From NCBI RefSeq assembly GCF_002872475.1, contig NZ_CP025682.1:620001-684000 (forward strand): a DNA stretch of 64,000 nt, given 5' to 3'. Position numbers and translations under genes: made by a program. This stretch comes from Pseudazoarcus pumilus (GTDB lineage: Bacteria; Pseudomonadota; Gammaproteobacteria; Burkholderiales; Rhodocyclaceae). Position 1 is the first letter of the stretch; each line of letters starts with the position of its first letter. Positions 39,878-47,582 of this stretch are shown piece by piece. Below the pieces are notes generated by a model. The model did not search any database. It saw only the letters and a list, made by a program, of their open reading frames with translations, and was not told the origin of the DNA.

Positions 39878-40801
39878 TCAGGGCGCATCGTCCGTGGATG
39901 GCGGCGCGGCCTGGGCGAGCAGGTCGAGGAATGCGCGTGTGCGCGACGGCATCAGGCGGCGCCCCGGAAACACCGCCCAGCCCTTGCCGCCGGGCGCGCT
40001 CCACCGCGGCAGCACCGGTGCCAGCCGGCCCGCGTGCACCTGGCTGCGCGCGTAATGACGCGGAACCAGCGTCACGCCGCTGCCGGCGCAGGCCAGGCCG
40101 ATGAGCAGGTCCGGCGAGTTGGCGGTCACGCGCACGCGCGGCGCAACGCGCACGCTGCGCGTGCCGTCGGACAGGATCCACGGTCGGGCCAGCCCGTCGC
40201 GACCCACCAGGTGCAGCGAGGCATGCGTGTCGAGCGCCTCAGGCGTGGGCGGGTGCCCGTGCTCGATCAGGTAGTCGGGGGAGGCGAACAGGCCTTCGCA
40301 GAACGTGCCGATGGGGCGGGCGGCGAGTGTCGCGTCGTCGGGCAGGTCGCCGAAGCGCAGCGCCAGGTCGAAGTTCTCGCCGATCAGATCGACGCGTCGC
40401 GGCGACAGATCGATGTCGAGCGCCACCTCCGGGTAGAGGTCGATGTAGCGGGCGAGCACGTCGTGCAGCATGGCGTTGGCGAAGTCACCCGGCATCGACA
40501 TGCGCAAGCGCCCGCTCGGCCCGGCCTGGCGATGTTCCGCCAACGCATTGGCCGCGTCGAGTTCGCTGGCGAGCTGGCGCGCATGTACCAGCATGCCGCG
40601 ACCGAAGTCGGTGAGCGTGAGCTTGCGCGTGGTGCGCAGCAGCAGCCGCTCACCGAGGCCCTGCTCGAGCTGCGCGAGACGACGCGAGACCGTCGATTTG
40701 GGCAGGCCGAGACGTTCGGCCGCGCGCGTGAGACTGCCCGCCTCGACGATGTGGGCGAAGACGACGAGATCGTTTGGATCGATGGGGGGTTTCTGTTCCA
40801 T
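39878..40801 (-). CDS. LysR-family transcriptional regulator
   Basis: 307 aa. The N-terminal winged HTH (IVEAGSLTRAAERLGLPKST, ~18-37) is followed by an effector domain. It is divergent from azoR with an 88-base gap that holds an inverted repeat TGCGC-GCAG-GCGCA (40836-40849), the kind of site LysR proteins use. By analogy it likely regulates azoR and the downstream pirin gene, plus itself. Inducer unknown. Confidence 0.9.
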   Translation of the reverse strand: MEQKPPIDPNDLVVFAHIVEAGSLTRAAERLGLPKSTVSRRLAQLEQGLGERLLLRTTRKLTLTDFGRGMLVHARQLASELDAANALAEHRQAGPSGRLRMSMPGDFANAMLHDVLARYIDLYPEVALDIDLSPRRVDLIGENFDLALRFGDLPDDATLAARPIGTFCEGLFASPDYLIEHGHPPTPEALDTHASLHLVGRDGLARPWILSDGTRSVRVAPRVRVTANSPDLLIGLACAGSGVTLVPRHYARSQVHAGRLAPVLPRWSAPGGKGWAVFPGRRLMPSRTRAFLDLLAQAAPPSTDDAP

Positions 40802-40889
40802 ATTCGGAACAATCTTATCCGTAAAACCGGGTTAATGCGCGCAGGCGCAATCAATACCATGGAGGTGTCGATACCAACCGAGACTCGTC

Positions 40890-41489
40890 ATGAACCTCCT
40901 GCAAGTAAATACCAGTGCCCGCAGTGCGGGGGCCAATTCCACCCGGCTCGCCGAACGCATCGTCGAGCGCCTGCGCGAGCGTCATCCGAACGCCACCTTG
41001 AATGTACGCGATCTGGCCACTGAGCCCCATCCGGTGCTCGACGAGGCTGCGTTGCAGGCCTTGTTCACGCCGGAGGGCGAGCGCACGCCGGAGCAGGCCG
41101 CAAGGGTGGCGCTCGACGACGCGCTGATTGCGCAGGTGCAGGCCGCCGACGTGATCGTGCTGGGCGTGCCGATGTACAACTTCACGATTTCCTCTCAGCT
41201 CAAGAACTGGGTCGACGCCATCGCCCGCGCCCGCGTGACCTTCCGCTACACCGAGAACGGGCCCGAGGGCCTGCTCACGGGCAAGACGGTGTACGCGGCT
41301 CTCGCGCGTGGCGGAAAATACCGCGACACCGATGCCGACACGCAGGTGCCTTATCTGAAGATGGTGCTCGGCTTCCTGGGCATGACCGACGTGCGCTTCG
41401 TCTATGCCGAAGGGCTGGCGATGGGCGAGGACGCCGTCGAACAGGCCTTCACCGAGGCCGAACGACAACTGGAGGCCGCGCTCGCCTGA
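40890..41489 (+). CDS. azoR: FMN-dependent NADH:quinone/azo reductase
   Basis: 199 aa flavodoxin-fold. FMN phosphate loop [15 protein letters not shown] (~7-21), [20 protein letters not shown] (~92-111) and the RGGKY segment match AzoR. It reduces quinones and azo compounds by two electrons, protecting from thiol or quinone stress. Start ATG 40890 behind a weak site. Divergent LysR gene and downstream pirin, which often handles quinone/flavonoid, make a stress module. Confidence 0.9.
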   Translation: MNLLQVNTSARSAGANSTRLAERIVERLRERHPNATLNVRDLATEPHPVLDEAALQALFTPEGERTPEQAARVALDDALIAQVQAADVIVLGVPMYNFTISSQLKNWVDAIARARVTFRYTENGPEGLLTGKTVYAALARGGKYRDTDADTQVPYLKMVLGFLGMTDVRFVYAEGLAMGEDAVEQAFTEAERQLEAALA

Positions 41490-41502
41490 GCGCGGACGAG
41501 CA

Positions 41503-42480
41503 ATGAATACGACCAAAAAGGGTTTTTCCGACACCGTGCGTCGCGTGGTGTTCGGACGCAGCCAGGCCGAACTGCTCGCCGAGATCGACACGATCGTGCC
41601 TGACCGCGCGGCGGTGAGCGAGGAGCACGTCGAGCGAGCGCGCGGCGTCGAGCGCCTGGTCACCGGTACGGCGACCTCGGACGGGGCCGGCGTGAAGCTC
41701 ACGCGGGTGCTCACAGACGACCTGCAGCAGCGCCTCGACCCGTTCCTGATGCTCGACGCCTTTCGCAGCGACAATCCGGGCGACTATATCGGCGGCTTTC
41801 CGGATCACCCGCACCGCGGCTTCGAGACCGTGACCTACATGATCGCCGGGCGATTGCGCCATCGCGACAGTGCTGGCAACGAAGGCCTGCTCGAGAACGG
41901 CGGCGTGCAGTGGATGACGGCCGGGCGCGGCGTCATCCATTCCGAGATGCCGGAGCAGGAGGGCGGCCTGATGGAAGGCTTTCAGCTGTGGCTCAACCTG
42001 CCCGCGCGCGACAAGATGTGCGCGCCCGGTTACCGCGACCTCAAGAGCGAGGACATTCCCGCCTTCCGCACCGCGGCCGGTGCGGCGGTGAAGCTGGTGG
42101 CCGGCCGCAGTCATGGCGTCGAGGGCGCTATGACGCGCGAGGCCACCGCGCCGCTGTACGCCGACATCGCACTGCCGGCCGGCGCGCAATTCGCGCAGGC
42201 GCTGCCGTCGCAGCACAACGCCTTCGTCTACGTGTATCGCGGTGAAGTGACGGTGGGCGGCAAACGGGTTGCGGCCGGTCGCATGGCGATTCTCGACAAC
42301 GCGGCCGACGCGGACGGCGTGCGCATCGCGGCGGACAGTGCGCCTGCACGCGTGTTGCTGATCGCCGGCAAGCCACTGCATGAACCCATCGTGCAGCACG
42401 GTCCGTTCGTGATGAACACCGTCGACGAGATCCGCCAGGCGGTCGAAGATTTTCGCGCGGGGAAATTCCGGGCGACCTGA
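41503..42480 (+). CDS. Pirin family protein
   Basis: 325 aa bicupin. Metal ligands of the first cupin are His102, His104 (DHPHRGFETV), His146 and Glu148 (IHSEMP). About 45 extra residues precede the usual start of the fold (KKGFSDTVRRVVFGRSQAEL...), which is unusual. Pirins can act as quercetinase or redox-sensing cofactors. ATG 41503 is 13 bases after azoR with GGACGAG; likely the same transcript. Confidence 0.88.
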   Translation: MNTTKKGFSDTVRRVVFGRSQAELLAEIDTIVPDRAAVSEEHVERARGVERLVTGTATSDGAGVKLTRVLTDDLQQRLDPFLMLDAFRSDNPGDYIGGFPDHPHRGFETVTYMIAGRLRHRDSAGNEGLLENGGVQWMTAGRGVIHSEMPEQEGGLMEGFQLWLNLPARDKMCAPGYRDLKSEDIPAFRTAAGAAVKLVAGRSHGVEGAMTREATAPLYADIALPAGAQFAQALPSQHNAFVYVYRGEVTVGGKRVAAGRMAILDNAADADGVRIAADSAPARVLLIAGKPLHEPIVQHGPFVMNTVDEIRQAVEDFRAGKFRAT

Positions 42481-42501
42481 ATGTTGCGGCGAAGCGCCGA
42501 C

Positions 42502-43422
42502 CTACGGCGCCGTGGCCAGCGCGATCAGCCGCTTCGCCTGATCCAGCAAAGGCTGCGGGATCGCAACCCGGCCGTCGAGCATGTCGCGAATCAGTGTGGC
42601 GTTATCCGCCACGCCGGGCGCGTTGGGCAGCTCGGCCAGCGGCGGCGCGCCGCCTTCCTCGGCGGGCAGGTCCTCGCCGACACGCCCGTCGACAAAGCAT
42701 TGCATGCGCGGCCGCCGGCGCGGGTTGGCGAAGGCTTCGCCCTCGGTGCCACGCAACAGCATGGACACGCCGCCGTCCTCGATGAGGAAGTCGTGCATGC
42801 GCGCGAGATACTCGGGGTGCGTCACCGAGACCACGCGCACGCTGCGCCCCGGGCAGGGGTCGAGCAGCTTGGCCATGGTGTGGCCGCTGCCGCGCACGCC
42901 GAAGCGCAGGCGCAGAGACAGCAGCCGCGCGAGCCCGGGCAACAGGGTCTCGAGCTGCACGCAGGCGATGCGCTCTCTCGCGAGCCGGGTTGCCGCAGCT
43001 TCGACACTGGCGTCCGCCTCGATGTCGAGCGCGGCGAGCAGTTCAAACGGACTCGTGCGGCTGTCGAAGTCGTGGCGTCCCTGGATCAGCACCGGCACGC
43101 CCTCGCGCGCCAACAGATGCGCGAGCAGCGGCATCAGGTTGGCCTGGCGGCGTGCGCCGTTGTAGGTCGGCAGCACCACGCAGCGCGGGCCCTCGGGCAC
43201 GGCGACGCGCGCGCAGCGTGCGTCCATCGCGCGCTTGAAGCCCAGCAGTTCGGCCAGCGACTCGCTTTTCACACGCAGTGCGATGACGATGGCGCCGAGC
43301 TCGAGGTCGGGCACCGTGCCGTCGAGCATGGCGCCGAACAGCGCCTCGGCCGTGTCTGCGTCCATGGAGCGCGCGCCCTTGGCGCCGCGGCCGATTTCCT
43401 TGATGATTCGTGGGAAGTCCAT
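42502..43422 (-). CDS. ybiB: YbiB-like protein (TrpD2 family)
   Basis: 306 aa, related to anthranilate phosphoribosyltransferase. The N-terminal helical domain contains MDADTAEALFGAMLDG and ELGAIVIALRVKSES. The PRPP-loop GTGGD of true TrpD is absent; HDFDSRTSPFELLAAL and GVRGSGHTMAKLLDP occupy the region. E. coli YbiB binds DNA and is linked to the SOS response, not tryptophan synthesis. Convergent with the pirin gene. Confidence 0.8.
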   Translation of the reverse strand: MDFPRIIKEIGRGAKGARSMDADTAEALFGAMLDGTVPDLELGAIVIALRVKSESLAELLGFKRAMDARCARVAVPEGPRCVVLPTYNGARRQANLMPLLAHLLAREGVPVLIQGRHDFDSRTSPFELLAALDIEADASVEAAATRLARERIACVQLETLLPGLARLLSLRLRFGVRGSGHTMAKLLDPCPGRSVRVVSVTHPEYLARMHDFLIEDGGVSMLLRGTEGEAFANPRRRPRMQCFVDGRVGEDLPAEEGGAPPLAELPNAPGVADNATLIRDMLDGRVAIPQPLLDQAKRLIALATAP

Positions 43423-43508
43423 GGCGCGATTATCCTTCGTCGCCGCGGTGCTGTGTTCACATCGGCTGCGCAGGAAGCATCCCGCGCGGCCTACCCGGAG
43501 GAAGATTC

Positions 43509-44387
43509 ATGAACGTGGGATTCATCGGGCTGGGCCTGATGGGGCGTCCGATGGCGCTCAACCTGATGCGTGCGGGGCATTCCCTGCGTGTGTGGGCGCG
43601 CCGGGCGGAGAGCATGCAGCCGCTGCTCGATGCCGGTGCGCTCGCCTGCAGCAGCGCCGCGGATGTCGCGCGCGGCGCCGACGTCGTGATCACCATCGTC
43701 GGCGACGCGCCGGATGTGGAGCGTGTCGCACTGGGGCCGGAAGGCATCGCCGACGGCGCGCGCGAGGGGCTCATCCACATCGACATGAGCACGATCTCGC
43801 CCGAGGTGACCGAGGGCATCGCCGCACGCTTGCGCGAGCGCGGCGTGACCATGCTGGATGCGCCGGTTTCGGGCGGCGAACCGGGGGCGATCAATGCGAC
43901 GCTGACCATCATGGTCGGCGGCGACGCCTCCGCCTTCGAGTGCGCGAAACCGCTGTTCGAGGCGATGGGCAAGGCCATCTCGCACATCGGCGGCAATGGC
44001 GCCGGCCAGGTGGCCAAGGCGTGCAACCAGATCGTCACCGGGGTGGGCGTGGCCTCGGTGGCCGAGGCGCTCAACTTCGCGCGCGCCAGCGGCGTCGATG
44101 CGGGTGCGGTGCGCGAGGTGCTGATGGGCGGCTTTGCCGCTTCGCGCATTCTCGATGCGCATGGCGGGCGCATGGTCAAGCGTGAATTCCGCCCCGGTTT
44201 CAAGTCGTGGATGCACCAGAAGGACATGCGCATCGTGCTCGACGAGGCCCACCGCATGGGCCTGCAGTTGCCCACCGCGGCGGCCGCCGCGCAGCTGTTC
44301 AATGCGATGGTCGGCTCCGGCCTGGGCGAGGAGGATTCGGTGGCGATGCTCAAACTGTTCGAACGCATGAGCGGGGGAGAAGGATGA
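43509..44387 (+). CDS. NAD(P)-dependent beta-hydroxyacid dehydrogenase (copy 1)
   Basis: 292 aa. Rossmann motif GFIGLGLMGRPMA at 4-16, substrate motif DAPVSGG at 117-123 and catalytic Lys170 (GQVAKACNQI). The family covers 3-hydroxyisobutyrate dehydrogenase and tartronate semialdehyde reductase (GarR/GlxR); the sequence looks closer to the latter by recall. GGAGGAAG ahead of ATG 43509. Its stop overlaps the next gene, a paralogue. Confidence 0.87.
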   Translation: MNVGFIGLGLMGRPMALNLMRAGHSLRVWARRAESMQPLLDAGALACSSAADVARGADVVITIVGDAPDVERVALGPEGIADGAREGLIHIDMSTISPEVTEGIAARLRERGVTMLDAPVSGGEPGAINATLTIMVGGDASAFECAKPLFEAMGKAISHIGGNGAGQVAKACNQIVTGVGVASVAEALNFARASGVDAGAVREVLMGGFAASRILDAHGGRMVKREFRPGFKSWMHQKDMRIVLDEAHRMGLQLPTAAAAAQLFNAMVGSGLGEEDSVAMLKLFERMSGGEG

Positions 44388-45268
44388 TGCGCATCGGATT
44401 CATCGGACTGGGCGTGATGGGGCGCCCGATGGCGGAAAACCTGCTGCGTGCCGGCCATACGCTGGGCGTATGGGCACGCCGGCCCGAGTCGGCAGCACCC
44501 CTGGTGGAGCAGGGGGCGACTGCGTACGAGACGCTGGCGGCGCTGGCCGCGGCCTGCGACGTGGTCATCACCATCATCACCAACAGCGCCGACGTCGAAG
44601 GCGTGGCCTTCGGCGAGCACGGGCTGGCGGCGGGCTTTGCGCGCGGCGCCGTGCATGTGGACATGAGCACCATCGCGCCGGATGCGGCACGCGACTTCGC
44701 GCGCCGCTATGCGGACGTGGGTGTCGATTGGGTCGATGCGCCGGTCTCCGGCGGCGAGCAGGCGGCGGTGGCCGGTACGCTGGCAATCATGGCGGGCGCG
44801 CGCGAGGACGTGTTCGAGCGCGTGCGGCCCTTGTTCGAGGCCATGGGCAGGACCATCGTGCGCATCGGTGATGCCGGCGCCGGCCAGGTCGCCAAGGCCT
44901 GCAACCAGATGGTGATGGTGTGTGCGCTGCAGGCCTGCGCCGAAGCCATGCATCTGGCGCGCGCCCACAAGGTCGATCTGGCCGCGGTGCGCACCGCGCT
45001 GCTGGGCGGTTCGGCCGGCTCGCGTGTGATGGAGGTGATGGGCGCGCGCATGGTCGAACGGGACTTCTCCGCAGGCATCCAGGCGCGACTGCACCACAAG
45101 GACTTCGGCATCCTGCTCAACGAAGCGGTGAAGATCGGCGCGCCGCTGCCAATTGCGGCACAGACATGGCAGCAGCTCAATGCGCTGATGCACAAGGGCT
45201 GGGGTTTCGACGATACGTCGAGCCTGCTCAGGGTGCTGGAGGATGCGACGTCGGGGCCGACCACCTGA
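44384..45268 (+). CDS. NAD(P)-dependent beta-hydroxyacid dehydrogenase (copy 2)
   Basis: 294 aa (start 44384; 44387 also possible). Same layout as copy 1: GFIGLGVMGRPMA at 5-17, DAPVSGG at 118-124 and catalytic Lys171 (GQVAKACNQM). The two paralogues keep these motifs but differ widely elsewhere, so this is an old duplication with likely different substrates. ATGA overlap with copy 1 makes co-translation near certain. Next come a convergent iclR and a D-2-hydroxyacid dehydrogenase. Confidence 0.87.
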   Translation: MMRIGFIGLGVMGRPMAENLLRAGHTLGVWARRPESAAPLVEQGATAYETLAALAAACDVVITIITNSADVEGVAFGEHGLAAGFARGAVHVDMSTIAPDAARDFARRYADVGVDWVDAPVSGGEQAAVAGTLAIMAGAREDVFERVRPLFEAMGRTIVRIGDAGAGQVAKACNQMVMVCALQACAEAMHLARAHKVDLAAVRTALLGGSAGSRVMEVMGARMVERDFSAGIQARLHHKDFGILLNEAVKIGAPLPIAAQTWQQLNALMHKGWGFDDTSSLLRVLEDATSGPTT

Positions 45269-45358
45269 GTCGCAGTCAGTACGAGCGCGGCGAAGCCATC
45301 CCGATGTGTCCGGAGATTGCTTCGTTGCTGCGCTCTCGAGGACGGTTCGGGTGTCGAC

Positions 45359-46147
45359 TCAGGGACGTTTCGGTGGCGACTCGGTATAGCCCAGTGCCCG
45401 CGAGATCTCCTGCGCGGTGGCATGCACCAGCGGCGCCCAGTCGCGGCGGAAGCGCTCGGACGGGGTCGACAGCGACAGGCCGGCCACCAGTTCGCCGCTG
45501 TCGTCGCGAATCCCGGCGGCGATGCAGCGCACGCCCAGTTCCACTTCGTCCAGGTCGAAGGCCACGTCGTGGCGGCGGATCTCGGCCAGTTCGCGTTCGA
45601 GCTTGTCGATCTCGGTAATCGATGCCGGCGTGCTGCCGGGCAGGCCGGTTCGTTGCGCGTAGTCACGCACCCTGTCGCGGCCGTCCTCGACCAGGAAGAG
45701 CTTGCCCGATGCGGTGGTGTGCAGCGGCGCGCGTGCGCCGACGATGTGCACCACGCGTACCGACGAGCGCCCGCTCGAGGTGCGCTCGACATAGACCATG
45801 GCGTCGCCGTCGCGCATGCCCAGGTTCACGCTCTCGCCGGTCTCGGCGTGCAGCTTGAGCATGAAGGGCATGGCCACGTCGCGCAGCGAGATGCGCGACT
45901 TGACGATGTTGCCCAGCTCCAACAGACGGATACCCAGCCGGTAGGTGCCGCCCTCGCCACGTTCGACGAAGCCCGCCGCGCTCATCGCGCCGAGGATGCG
46001 GTGCGCGGTCGACGGATGCAGGTCGCTTTGCTGCGCGATGTTCTTGAGCGGCATCGGGTCCGGGTGCGCGGCGAGCACGTCGAGCAGCGTCATCATGCGC
46101 TCGACGACCTGGATCGGGTTCTTGGTTTCGGAGGCGGTGGCGGGCAC
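45359..46147 (-). CDS. IclR-family transcriptional regulator
   Basis: 262 aa. Winged HTH in the first ~75 residues (PLKNIAQQSDLHPSTAHRIL), then the IclR effector domain (DGDAMVYVERT; PLHTTASGKLFL; ELGVRCIAAGI). GTG start at 46147. A 17-bp palindrome 10 bases upstream and two more repeats toward the divergent dehydrogenase are candidate operators. It probably controls the hydroxyacid genes on both sides; glyoxylate is a typical inducer in this family, but this one's ligand is unknown. Confidence 0.88.
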   Translation of the reverse strand: MPATASETKNPIQVVERMMTLLDVLAAHPDPMPLKNIAQQSDLHPSTAHRILGAMSAAGFVERGEGGTYRLGIRLLELGNIVKSRISLRDVAMPFMLKLHAETGESVNLGMRDGDAMVYVERTSSGRSSVRVVHIVGARAPLHTTASGKLFLVEDGRDRVRDYAQRTGLPGSTPASITEIDKLERELAEIRRHDVAFDLDEVELGVRCIAAGIRDDSGELVAGLSLSTPSERFRRDWAPLVHATAQEISRALGYTESPPKRP

Positions 46148-46156
46148 GTCGTCACT

Positions 46157-46233
46157 TCATGTCACGGACATGACGCAAGTGTAGACGGCGGCGCCCGTTT
46201 CGCCCAGTGAAACGCGATTGCGGAAATCCGCAA
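46157..46233. promoter_or_regulatory. candidate IclR operators in divergent gap
   Basis: Three inverted repeats lie within 77 bases. TCATGTC-acg-GACATGA (46157-46173) is a perfect 17-bp palindrome. CGTTTC-N7-GAAACG is at 46196-46214. TTGCGGA-aa-TCCGCAA (46218-46233) is a perfect 16-bp palindrome. The first is just ahead of the iclR start, the others toward the divergent dehydrogenase gene. Confidence 0.55.
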
Positions 46234-46324
46234 GGCCGGCTGCGCTCCGCGCGCGGTGTGCGGCGGTAACATGTCAGTTCTGCCGACAAGCGGTTCGGCG
46301 TGACGAGAACAAGGGGAGACAGGC

Positions 46325-47275
46325 ATGAGCATGCGCATCGTGAACCTCGAGGGCGAATCCATCGCTGCGAGTTTTCGCAAGCCGGCGATCGAGCATGAAT
46401 GGACCGAATATCCGCTGAGCACTGCCGACCAGGTGGTCGAGCGGCTGGCCGGTGCCCAGATCGCCGTGATCAACAAGGTCCGCATCACCGCCGAGCACCT
46501 GCCACACTTGCCCGATCTGAAGCTCATCGCGATCGCCGCGACCGGCACCGACAACATCGATCTGGCTGCGTGCAAGGAGCACGGCGTGGTGGTGTCCAAC
46601 GTGCGCGGCTATGCCGTCCATACCGTGCCCGAGCATGCCATCCTGCTGATGATGGCGCTGCGTCGCAGCCTGCTCGCGTATGTGCAGGACGTGCGCGACG
46701 GCCTGTGGGCCGCGAGCGGGAACTTCTGCCTGTTCGGCCATCCGGTGGGCGACCTGCACGGTGCGACGCTGGGCATCTTCGGACGGGGCAGTCTGGGCCA
46801 GGGCGTGGCACGGCTGGCCGAGGCCTTCGGCATGCGCGTGATCTATGGCGAGCATCGCGGCGCGAGCGCGGTGCGCGAGGGGTACACGGCCTTCGAGGAG
46901 GTGGTGCGAACGGCCGATGTGATCTCGCTGCACTGCCCCCTGAATGACGCCACGCGTGGCATGATCGGAACAGCCGAATTGCAGATGATGAAGCCGACCG
47001 CGGTGCTGGTGAATACGTCGCGCGGCGGGCTGGTCGATGAGCAGGCGCTGGCCGATGCCTTGCGTGCCGGAGAGATTGCCGGCGCGGGCGTCGACGTGCT
47101 GTCCAAGGAACCGCCGCGCGATGGCAACCCGCTGCTCGTGCCCGACATCCCGAACCTGATCGTCACGCCGCACATGGCATGGGCCTCGGATGCGGGCATG
47201 AAAGGGGTGACCGACCAGGTCATCGAGAATATCGAGGCCTTCGTCGCCGGCACGCCGCGCAATCGCGTGGTCTGA
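46325..47275 (+). CDS. D-2-hydroxyacid dehydrogenase (hydroxypyruvate/glycerate type)
   Basis: 316 aa. NAD-binding GRGSLG at 153-158 and the catalytic triad Arg233 (TSRGGLVDE), Glu262 (KEPP) and His283 (TPHMAW) are in place. Length and sequence fit glycerate dehydrogenase/hydroxypyruvate reductase. ATG 46325 has AAGGGGAG ahead. Together with the two tartronate-semialdehyde-type reductases and IclR it suggests glycerate/glyoxylate handling. A terminator follows at 47423. Confidence 0.87.
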   Translation: MSMRIVNLEGESIAASFRKPAIEHEWTEYPLSTADQVVERLAGAQIAVINKVRITAEHLPHLPDLKLIAIAATGTDNIDLAACKEHGVVVSNVRGYAVHTVPEHAILLMMALRRSLLAYVQDVRDGLWAASGNFCLFGHPVGDLHGATLGIFGRGSLGQGVARLAEAFGMRVIYGEHRGASAVREGYTAFEEVVRTADVISLHCPLNDATRGMIGTAELQMMKPTAVLVNTSRGGLVDEQALADALRAGEIAGAGVDVLSKEPPRDGNPLLVPDIPNLIVTPHMAWASDAGMKGVTDQVIENIEAFVAGTPRNRVV

Positions 47276-47422
47276 GGTCGCGGCGCGGCGCAACGGCGGA
47301 ATCGTCTTGCGTTGCGCGGACTTGACCCCGGTCATGCTCCGCGTTCGGGCGACTTGACCGGGGTAGGGGCAGTTAGGTTATTTTAACGCCCGGTCGATTC
47401 CGAGTAAGTGAAAACCCGTATG
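47276..47422 (+). promoter_or_regulatory. repeat-rich region ahead of the first mrp operon
   Basis: GACTTGACC occurs twice, at 47319-47327 and 47351-47359, exactly 32 bases apart. In addition ACCCCGGTCA (47325-47334) pairs perfectly with TGACCGGGGT (47355-47364), a 10-bp inverted repeat with a 20-base loop. TTGACC 47354-47359 with TATTTT 47379-47384 (spacer 19) is a weak promoter candidate. No gene is seen here. Confidence 0.5.
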
Positions 47423-47459
47423 ACCCTGCGCCGGCGCGGTGCCGGTTCAGGGTTTTTTT
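47423..47459 (+). terminator. intrinsic terminator between the dehydrogenase and mrp
   Basis: ACCCTG (47423-47428) pairs with CAGGGT (47448-47453), with an inner CCGGC/GCCGG stem (47431-47435 with 47441-47445) and seven T (47453-47459). A textbook terminator. The 123 bases from here to mrpA hold no gene and no convincing promoter, so it may be an attenuator of the mrp leader rather than only the end of the previous gene. Confidence 0.85.
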
Positions 47460-47582
47460 AAGCCCGGATTCGGCTCCGCAGCACTGCAAGGCGGGGCGTC
47501 ATATGCCCGGCGCGGCCGGTTCTGGAGGGGGGCGGTCGCGCATCTGCCGCGCGGTGGAAGAGGACGACAGGAAACCACAACA

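Noticed and set aside
43509-45268. recent tandem duplication of the two hydroxyacid dehydrogenases
   Set aside because: Only the catalytic and nucleotide-binding motifs match well; elsewhere the proteins differ strongly, so the duplication is old.
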